Below are positions 6,366-12,294 of a stretch of 12,294 nt of DNA, in pieces. The DNA is from Bacteroidales bacterium. Its GTDB lineage: Bacteria > Bacteroidota > Bacteroidia > Bacteroidales > DTU049. Location of the stretch: NCBI GenBank assembly GCA_018056215.1, contig JAGPGB010000022.1, positions 1 through 12,294 of the forward strand, written 5' to 3'. Both the position numbers and the translations under genes were made by a program. The notes under the pieces are model-generated. The model was given only the letters and a program-made list of their open reading frames with translations. It was not told the DNA's origin and ran no database searches. Each line of letters starts with the position of its first letter. Position 1 is the stretch's first letter.

Positions 6366-8366
6366 TTATTTTCCTTTACCTTGCGGTATAAAAATAAAAA
6401 ATTTTGTATAAGTTGGTCCTTTAGTAGGATCGGCATTACTCTCTACTTCTATCTTGCCTTTATGCATTTTTATAATACCATAAACTGTAGCCAATCCTAA
6501 TCCAGTACCTTTGCCGACAGGTTTTGTAGTAAAAAATGGTTCAAAAATTTTAGTCAAATTATTATTCGGGATACCTATACCATTATCATAGACTGTCATC
6601 ACTAAATAATTATCTTTTGTTTGTGCTTCTAGAATTATCTCGCCCTTATTACTATTAATAGCATCGATAGAATTTTGTATCAAATTAGTAATCACTTGTA
6701 GCATCTGCTCCACATCTATATTGGCTTCTAATGTAGGAGGATTTACATTTATTTTTACTTCAATATTTTCGGGTACTACGACAGAGTGTGTAGCTTTATT
6801 AAAAAGTTCTTCGATAGCAATTTTTTCATATTGCACTTGATTTTTTCTGGCAAAGTTTAATAAACCTCTAACTATTTGCCTACATCTCTCAGCCTGAGAA
6901 ACTATCATTTCCAGATCTTTTCTTTTAGGATCTTCAGGTGGACATTCATCATATAAAATATTAGCATACATAATGATGACGCCTAATGGATTATTCAATT
7001 CATGAGCTATACCAGCACTTAGTTGTCCCATAGTAGCCAATTTTTCAGTTTTTTTAAGAGCCTCTTGAGCATCTTGTAATTCTTTATTAGAAATATTAAG
7101 CTCTTCTAATAAACTATGCAATCTATCAATAGTATATGGCAAGCACATTTCAGTTTCAGCTAAGCCTTTGATTATAGCAATAGCATGCTCTCTACATGTA
7201 TTATAGCCACAAGCACCACAATTAAGTTCATCTTCAGACGTTGTTTTTCCTAATTCTATTAAAACAGATCTAATCTCATCCTCGCTAGGAATAAGGTCTA
7301 TAATAGGTGTAGGTATATATTTTACAGATAAATCTATGGTATCGAGCCAATAATCTAAATCATTCTGCCACTGCTGCCAATCTATATTTTTTAATTTTCT
7401 TTTAACATAATTAGATACGAAAGCTTCTTTAGCAAATCTATTACTGAGAGATGTAGTACCAGGCCCCATAATGCAACCATCACAACAAAGTAATTCTAGA
7501 TGTTCCTCACCCCAGGTTTTAGAATAGAATTCTTTCAAAGCTTCTTGAAAATCTTCGCGACCTTCAGCAGCGATGATGTTACTTTTATATAATTTATCAT
7601 CAATATCCACAGTTTGTATAAGACCTCTAGATACTGGGAAAATAGCACCTAAGCCACCATATGGAGGATCAAAATTAGCAGGTTCTATCACATCTTTATT
7701 GATATTACTTTTTTGTAATAAACTCCTAAGTTCTCTATAAGTAATTTTGTAGTCTACCTCATCCCAATCATCTTTTTTAGCAATGCAGGGACCAATAAAA
7801 ACAGTTTTAATATCATTATTAAACATAGTTTTTACGACTCTATTCATAGCATTCATAGGTGAGCATACAGGTAAAAGATTATCAGTTAGCTCTGGATAAT
7901 ATTTTCTCACAAATTTCACAATAGCAGGACAATCAGAAGTAATATACTGCAGATTACTCTCACTGCCAACCAATTTTTTAAAAGTATGAGCAACAAGGTC
8001 TGCACCAAAAGCCACTTCAAAAACATAATCAAAACCTAATTTCTTAAGTACACCAACAAAATTTTGATGTGTTTTAAAATCAGAAAATTCTGATGGGAAA
8101 CTAGGAGCCACTAAAGCAGCCACTTTTTCATTAGTATGCAAAAGATCATCTACTTCATCAGAATGTTTAACATAATCTTTAGCTCCTTGGCTACAAACTT
8201 TCACACAATTACCACAGGTTATACATCTATCTGGCAAAATATCTGCTTGTCCATTAAATATTCTAATAGCTTTAGCGGGACACTCTCTCACACAAGTATA
8301 ACAAACCTTGCATCTATTCTGAACAGTAAAAACTAATTGATGATATTCTAAATTTATGCCCTCCAT
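6366..8366 (-). CDS. [FeFe]-hydrogenase-like sensor histidine kinase
   Basis: The 666-residue cytosolic fusion has, in order: two 4Fe-4S ferredoxin clusters (C19/22/25/29 and C48/51/54/58); an H-cluster-like hydrogenase domain (about 80-320); a further Fe-S motif CGACGYNTC with C383, C386, C391 and a possible fourth ligand C408; a short coiled coil (415-442); and a histidine kinase with H455 (AGIAHELNNPLG), N box around 561-570, G1 DNGIGI (594-599) and G2 GKGTGLGL (618-625). The four Cys ligands of an H-cluster are present: C146 in TSDCP, C194 in GPCIAKK, and C294 and C298 in CCDGC. The proton-transfer Cys before C146 is Asp145, typical of non-catalytic sensory relatives (HydS/HsfB groups). 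The Lys of the second motif is kept (K197). It probably senses H2 or redox state and phosphorylates the adjacent receiver. Its start overlaps the hydA-like gene by 13 bases. Confidence 0.88.
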   Translation of the reverse strand: MEGINLEYHQLVFTVQNRCKVCYTCVRECPAKAIRIFNGQADILPDRCITCGNCVKVCSQGAKDYVKHSDEVDDLLHTNEKVAALVAPSFPSEFSDFKTHQNFVGVLKKLGFDYVFEVAFGADLVAHTFKKLVGSESNLQYITSDCPAIVKFVRKYYPELTDNLLPVCSPMNAMNRVVKTMFNNDIKTVFIGPCIAKKDDWDEVDYKITYRELRSLLQKSNINKDVIEPANFDPPYGGLGAIFPVSRGLIQTVDIDDKLYKSNIIAAEGREDFQEALKEFYSKTWGEEHLELLCCDGCIMGPGTTSLSNRFAKEAFVSNYVKRKLKNIDWQQWQNDLDYWLDTIDLSVKYIPTPIIDLIPSEDEIRSVLIELGKTTSEDELNCGACGYNTCREHAIAIIKGLAETEMCLPYTIDRLHSLLEELNISNKELQDAQEALKKTEKLATMGQLSAGIAHELNNPLGVIIMYANILYDECPPEDPKRKDLEMIVSQAERCRQIVRGLLNFARKNQVQYEKIAIEELFNKATHSVVVPENIEVKINVNPPTLEANIDVEQMLQVITNLIQNSIDAINSNKGEIILEAQTKDNYLVMTVYDNGIGIPNNNLTKIFEPFFTTKPVGKGTGLGLATVYGIIKMHKGKIEVESNADPTKGPTYTKFFIFIPQGKGK

Positions 8367-9931
8367 AGTGCCTCCTCTTTTATTAAATCTTTATTAATAT
8401 TGTAAATTTGTGAAATTAATGGATTTTTTGAAGAAAAAATTTTTTTCATTTTATATTTAGATTGAAAAAGTCTTCCTCCGCCATTTATGCAACCATCATT
8501 ACATGCCCAGCATTCTATTAATGATAAACTATTCCGAGAAAATTCATTTTTGAAAAATTTATTTATTTCTTCTATAGTGCTCAAACTGACTAAAGAATAT
8601 TTATCTTTATTAATTAAAAAATCAATATTTTTATTATCTTTTTGTCCTGTTAAAAAGAAATTAATCTTTGAACCATTCTCTAGTTGCATTTTAGATTCAT
8701 TAGCGATGATTTTTAATAAATTATACATAGAAATATCTGCATAAAGTCCACCAATAGAATATGAATAATTATTTTTTGATTTAACATTTGGCATTAGATC
8801 ATTTAACTGTTCTAGAGTATATCCATTACGAAGTAAATATGTTAAAAAATCTCTGACATTAGCAACAGTAATATTATAAGTTAAACTGCTATAATTCTGA
8901 AAAATTTCATTTTTATAAGCAGAGCAATTAGACAATATAAGTATAGGATTATCACTACCAGCTAATTTGATAGCTGCATCTAGTGGTGCAGACGTCTGGC
9001 TAATATACTCAGATAGCTCTGGAAATTTTTGTTTAAGATATTCTAAACTTGCTGGACATAAATTAGAAATAACTGGAGCCTTTAGATTTTTTACTGCTAA
9101 ATAATCCATATAGAGTTTAGCGTCAATAAATTCGCCCAAATTAATTAAATTTTTAAATCCTAAAAATTGACATAAATTTATAAATGACAAAACTGGAGTT
9201 TTAGTAAAATTAGTATTTATTTGAGACATTAAACTATAAGCAGCTGCTGGATCAAAAATCAATGTAGTTTCTTTAGGTAGAATATTAATAGCATCGAGAT
9301 AAGATTTTTCATATAAAGCACTTGTAGGGCAATGATAAGAACATTGTCCACAATGAAAGCAATTTGTTAAATTGATTGGTTTGCCCATAGTAGAAATAAT
9401 AGTTTTTTTAGTACCAATAAATGCATGATTAAAAATGTCGCAATGCATCATTTCATTACATATTTTCACACAAATACCACAAGAGATGCATTTGTTTATA
9501 TTTTTAGCTATTACAGGGTTAGAAACATCTTTTTCTTTTGCTGTAGTAGGTATAAACCTCCATATCATTTCATTAACGCCATATTGCAAAGCATAATTTA
9601 GCAAACTACATTTTACAGATTTTTGACAAGTATTACACTCCAAAGCATGCTGTGACAAGATCAATTCTAGTACATTTCTACGAATGTCAATCAATTTGGG
9701 AGAATGAGTATAAATTTTTAAAGGATTATTGACATTGATAGTGCAAGCCTGTATAGGTTTATTAAAACCCTCTATCTCTACTACACACAGTCTACAAGCA
9801 TAGTTAGGCGATACATTCTCTAAATAGCAAAGATGGGGAATATCATATCCTAATGATAATAAGGCATTTAATAAATTAGTACCAGATTCTATTTTGTATT
9901 CTTGGTCATTAACAATAATATTAATTTTCAT
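8354..9931 (-). CDS. hydA: HydA-like [FeFe]-hydrogenase subunit with altered active-site motifs
   Basis: The 525-residue product follows the HydA/NuoG plan: a 2Fe-2S domain (C35, C46, C49, C63), a His-Cys3 4Fe-4S motif (H95, C99, C102, C108), two 4Fe-4S clusters (C148/151/154/158 and C191/194/197/201), then an H-cluster domain and a short tail like the hydrogenase small-subunit segment (FSSKNPLISQIYN). Four putative H-cluster ligands remain: C292, C336, C477, C481. The loops around them have changed. TSCCP is SNLCP, so the proton-relay Cys is Leu291. The MPCxAK motif is SNCSAYK, so Met becomes Ser and the catalytic-pocket Lys becomes Tyr339. CPGGC is CNDGC. H2 chemistry by this subunit is therefore uncertain. 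It overlaps hydB by 4 bases (ATGA) and is probably co-assembled with HydB and HydC. It is not NuoG, because the C-terminal half is the hydrogenase type. Confidence 0.85.
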   Translation of the reverse strand: MKINIIVNDQEYKIESGTNLLNALLSLGYDIPHLCYLENVSPNYACRLCVVEIEGFNKPIQACTINVNNPLKIYTHSPKLIDIRRNVLELILSQHALECNTCQKSVKCSLLNYALQYGVNEMIWRFIPTTAKEKDVSNPVIAKNINKCISCGICVKICNEMMHCDIFNHAFIGTKKTIISTMGKPINLTNCFHCGQCSYHCPTSALYEKSYLDAINILPKETTLIFDPAAAYSLMSQINTNFTKTPVLSFINLCQFLGFKNLINLGEFIDAKLYMDYLAVKNLKAPVISNLCPASLEYLKQKFPELSEYISQTSAPLDAAIKLAGSDNPILILSNCSAYKNEIFQNYSSLTYNITVANVRDFLTYLLRNGYTLEQLNDLMPNVKSKNNYSYSIGGLYADISMYNLLKIIANESKMQLENGSKINFFLTGQKDNKNIDFLINKDKYSLVSLSTIEEINKFFKNEFSRNSLSLIECWACNDGCINGGGRLFQSKYKMKKIFSSKNPLISQIYNINKDLIKEEALWRA

Positions 9932-11799
9932 TTTTTTAAATTTATAGCTGAGAATTTACAAATATTTTCACAACGTCCACATCCCACACATTTACCATCT
10001 ATGATCACAAATAAATTTATTCTTTTTTCGATGATAGCATTTACGGGACATTCTACTAAACAAAGGCCACAACCAGTGCACAAATCCTCATTTATCACAT
10101 ATGATCTCAAACCCACGCATTTAAAAGATCTACAATATTTGTCAAAAATATGTTCTTCTATTTCTTCTCTGAAAGCAGCATAAGCAGAAATAAAAGGTTG
10201 AGAAAGACTTTTGCCCAATGCACACAATGAAGATTCAGTTACAGTTTTATCCAATTTATTAAAAGACAAAATAGTTTTTAATCTATATAAAGCGAAATGG
10301 GGAATTTGCGGATTATTAGCTTGAGATAAATAATTAACAAGCTCAGACCACACTCTAGATCCATATAAACAAGGGATACATTTACCACAGCTTTGCTCAG
10401 TTAATATTTCAGCAATATGCTGTAGCAACTGTACAACGCATTGATTATCTGAGAAAGCAAAAATAGTAGACGTGCCCAAATAATTGGTTTCTTTTTCAAT
10501 ATCATACAGAGATTTTTCTAAATTATTTAATCCAAAAAACCTCCCAGTAATTCCACCAATATGAAATCCTTTAATATCAATTTGATTTTTTAGTCCACCA
10601 CCTATTTTAAAAATAACATCTTCTATGCTAGTATCCATTGATATTTCATAAATGCCATAACGATCTATTTCGCCACAAAGAGTAACTATTTTAGTCCCTT
10701 GTTTAGATATAGGAGCCAAACTTTCTAAAGAAATATTATTACGAATAATTTTAGCTATATTTGCAATAGTTTCTACATTATGCACTAAAGTAGGATAACC
10801 CCAAATGCCTTTAGAGGTAGGATATGGTGGTTTATTTGTAGGGAAAGGCATTTGTGACTCTAAAAGGTGAATGAGAGCGGTCTCTTCTCCAGTTATCAAC
10901 ATACCTGGTGTTAGCATCACATCTATTGACAAAGAGTTACCACTATTCATAATGTCATCACCTAAAAGACCAAGACTCTTGGCATGAGAAATTAATTTTT
11001 CGAAAGCTTCATAAACATCGAGATATTCCTGATGAATAGCTATTATAGCATTAGAGATATGCAGAGCATAACAGGTAGATATCACTCCTTCTAAAATCAA
11101 ACTTGGATAATAACGTAATAAAAAATAATTACTCAAACTACTTGGACCAAACTCATTAGCATTTACAATTAAATATTTTTTATTAGCTAGCTGCTCATCT
11201 ATAGCTCTCCATTTAACCTCTATTGGCAAAGTGCCAGAACCTCTACCTATTAAATTACTATTAAAAACTAAATTTTTCACTTCTGCACTACTCTTTTTGT
11301 TATAAATAGAAGTAATAAATTCTATATTACTGTTATTAATGACAGTATGATCCTGTAGTAGATCGATAGTAGAAAATGAATCTGTCAAAAATGGTACTAA
11401 TTTATCATACCATGGCATTTGAGAAATAGATGGTACCTGAGACCAACTTTCACCTGTATCGTTGAGTTGCAACCAAGGTGTCAAACTGCTAATATCTAAG
11501 TTTACAATACATTCTATTATCCACGGTAGCTGATTAGGTTCTAAATTTTTGAAATACAAAGTACGCTTCAATGGATGCTTGATCCACACTAATGGCTCTG
11601 CATATAAAAAACCTTTTAATCCAGTATTGGGACATCTTTCTATTATAATATCATTATCATTGGCTTGAATATCAGTATTTTTATCTTTTAATATAAAATG
11701 TTCATTTTTAGAAAGTAAAGATAAAAATTGCCCTTCCCACTTATATTGTAATTCCAGAGAAGTAATACTATAGCCTATTTGCAGTTGTATAGCACTCAT
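9928..11799 (-). CDS. hydB: HydB/NuoF-like flavin and Fe-S subunit with altered nucleotide loops
   Basis: The 623-residue product resembles HydB of NAD-linked bifurcating hydrogenases. Residues 50-100 (GFLYAEPLVWIKH…) look like the end of the thioredoxin-like 2Fe-2S domain, but the ligand cysteines are gone (only C56 and C97). In the NuoF core the FMN/NADH glycine loop GRGGAGF is GRGSGTL (185-191) and the NADEGEPG loop is NANEFGPS (213-220), whereas GEETALIHLLES (304-315), KPPYPTSKGIWGYPTLVHNV (323-342) and the 4Fe-4S ligands C471/474/477 and C526 are kept. Two further 4Fe-4S clusters close the protein (C574/577/580/584 and C604/607/610/614). It would pass electrons between HydC and HydA, but NADH oxidation by this copy is questionable. 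Both neighbours overlap by 4 bases. Confidence 0.85.
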   Translation of the reverse strand: MSAIQLQIGYSITSLELQYKWEGQFLSLLSKNEHFILKDKNTDIQANDNDIIIERCPNTGLKGFLYAEPLVWIKHPLKRTLYFKNLEPNQLPWIIECIVNLDISSLTPWLQLNDTGESWSQVPSISQMPWYDKLVPFLTDSFSTIDLLQDHTVINNSNIEFITSIYNKKSSAEVKNLVFNSNLIGRGSGTLPIEVKWRAIDEQLANKKYLIVNANEFGPSSLSNYFLLRYYPSLILEGVISTCYALHISNAIIAIHQEYLDVYEAFEKLISHAKSLGLLGDDIMNSGNSLSIDVMLTPGMLITGEETALIHLLESQMPFPTNKPPYPTSKGIWGYPTLVHNVETIANIAKIIRNNISLESLAPISKQGTKIVTLCGEIDRYGIYEISMDTSIEDVIFKIGGGLKNQIDIKGFHIGGITGRFFGLNNLEKSLYDIEKETNYLGTSTIFAFSDNQCVVQLLQHIAEILTEQSCGKCIPCLYGSRVWSELVNYLSQANNPQIPHFALYRLKTILSFNKLDKTVTESSLCALGKSLSQPFISAYAAFREEIEEHIFDKYCRSFKCVGLRSYVINEDLCTGCGLCLVECPVNAIIEKRINLFVIIDGKCVGCGRCENICKFSAINLKK

Positions 11800-12236
11800 T
11801 GTTTTATAATTTTGGCTTTAATATTGTTCAATACTTTAGAAAAAGCTGAATTATTATTAATTGCTATTTGATCAGTAAAACATTTACCATCACATTTATG
11901 AAATTTAATTATTGGTTTTTCATTACTATCTCGAAATTGATAATTAACTTCATCTAAAAAATCTTTACCAAATTTCAAATAGCAATTCCACCCTTGGCAC
12001 ATAACCACATCATAATTAATATCTGAAATTAATAAATCTGGGAAACATGTAACAATGAAAGAATAAATCTCAGAAGCTGATTGTTTAAAATAAATCTCTA
12101 ATTCATCTATATGCGATTTACTCAAAGCATAAGGTTCTAGCATGAGCTTTGCACAGAAGTCAATTAAAGATTTAGGATATGAGTGCCAGATTTCCTGAAA
12201 TAACTCATTGATGGTAAAAGGTAAAATGATTCTCAT
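11796..12236 (-). CDS. hydC: HydC/NuoE-like thioredoxin-fold 2Fe-2S subunit
   Basis: This 146-residue small subunit has all four 2Fe-2S ligands in the family spacing: C80 and C85 (VVMCQGWNCYLKFG) and C115 and C119 (KCDGKCFTDQIAIN). The N-terminal helical part, SASEIYSFIVTCFPDLLI (53-70), corresponds to the helical region that usually reads EVYGVATFY, here without the conserved Tyr. The length is normal for HydC (about 150-165). It is the first gene of the block. Its ATG lies 18 bases below a Rex box and its stop overlaps the hydB start (ATGA). It is more divergent than typical NuoE, in line with its partners. The function is electron transfer in a HydABC-like complex, inferred from family and context. 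Confidence 0.82.
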   Translation of the reverse strand: MRIILPFTINELFQEIWHSYPKSLIDFCAKLMLEPYALSKSHIDELEIYFKQSASEIYSFIVTCFPDLLISDINYDVVMCQGWNCYLKFGKDFLDEVNYQFRDSNEKPIIKFHKCDGKCFTDQIAINNNSAFSKVLNNIKAKIIKQ

Positions 12237-12254
12237 TGTGTTTACTAAATAACA

Positions 12255-12272
12255 TTGTTACAAAATTAACAA
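12255..12272. promoter_or_regulatory. Rex operator upstream of hydC
   Basis: TTGTTACAAAATTAACAA matches the Rex consensus TTGTTAA-N4-TTAACAA at 13 of 14 defined positions; the single departure is C for A at 12261. It overlaps the -7 element of the - strand promoter and lies 18 bases from the hydC start codon, so bound Rex would block RNA polymerase. A rex gene lies about 7.7 kb downstream on the same strand. Promoter and site are visible; regulation is inferred. Confidence 0.8.
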
Positions 12273-12277
12273 ATATA
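12270..12277 (-). promoter_or_regulatory. -7 promoter element of the hydCBA-like block
   Basis: On the - strand TATATTTG matches the Bacteroidota TAnnTTTG -7 consensus exactly, about 34 bases upstream of the hydC ATG. The matching -33 TTG would lie 17-23 bases further upstream, beyond the end of the window, so the promoter is only half seen. Confidence 0.6.
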
Positions 12278-12294
12278 TTTTAAATAATAAAATT

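Noticed and set aside
8354..11799. hydA and hydB as pseudogenes
   Set aside because: Both frames are complete, keep nearly all cluster cysteines and retain exact 4-base overlaps with their neighbours, which decaying genes would not.
8354..12236. Complex I genes nuoEFG
   Set aside because: The third protein ends in an H-cluster-type hydrogenase domain, and HydB has the extra C-terminal ferredoxin clusters typical of HydB rather than NuoF.

Overview
The window looks like part of an AT-rich (roughly 30% GC by eye) anaerobic or microaerophilic bacterium, most likely Bacteroidota. The signs are A/T-rich translation starts with no Shine-Dalgarno sequence, promoter -7 elements of the TAnnTTTG type at both operon heads that can be seen, and the gene content. 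The genus cannot be named from the sequence. No rRNA, tRNA, CRISPR array, insertion sequence or transposase was seen.

Region 1 (1-2820, + strand) is a compact sulfur operon: sulfide:quinone oxidoreductase, a DUF1641 protein, a DsrC-type sulfur carrier with both C-terminal cysteines, and a DsrE-like protein. It has a Bacteroidota-type promoter with an FNR-like palindrome upstream, and ends in a strong intrinsic terminator. Sulfide would be oxidised at the membrane into the quinone pool, and the sulfur probably handed to the small DsrE/DsrC carriers.

Region 2 (12294-3008, - strand) is a long co-directional block: hydC-like, hydB-like, hydA-like, an [FeFe]-hydrogenase-like sensor histidine kinase, a single-domain response regulator, a REC-histidine kinase hybrid, rex and ribF. 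The first four genes overlap each other by 4, 4 and 13 bases, so they are probably translationally coupled. The head of the block has a TAnnTTTG element overlapped by a near-perfect Rex operator, and rex lies in the same block. This suggests that the NADH/NAD+ ratio controls it through a local loop.

The most unusual point is that the HydABC-like proteins keep nearly all their Fe-S ligands while several active-site residues are changed. HydA lacks the proton-transfer Cys and the Lys of the second H-cluster motif. HydB has altered FMN/NADH loops and has lost the 2Fe-2S cysteines of its N-terminal domain. The reading frames are intact, so this looks like a repurposed electron-transfer complex or a strongly divergent enzyme rather than decay. 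Beside it sits a three-protein phosphotransfer module with no DNA-binding output domain. RibF also appears to have lost the riboflavin-kinase signature. No hydrogenase maturation genes (hydEFG) lie in the window.
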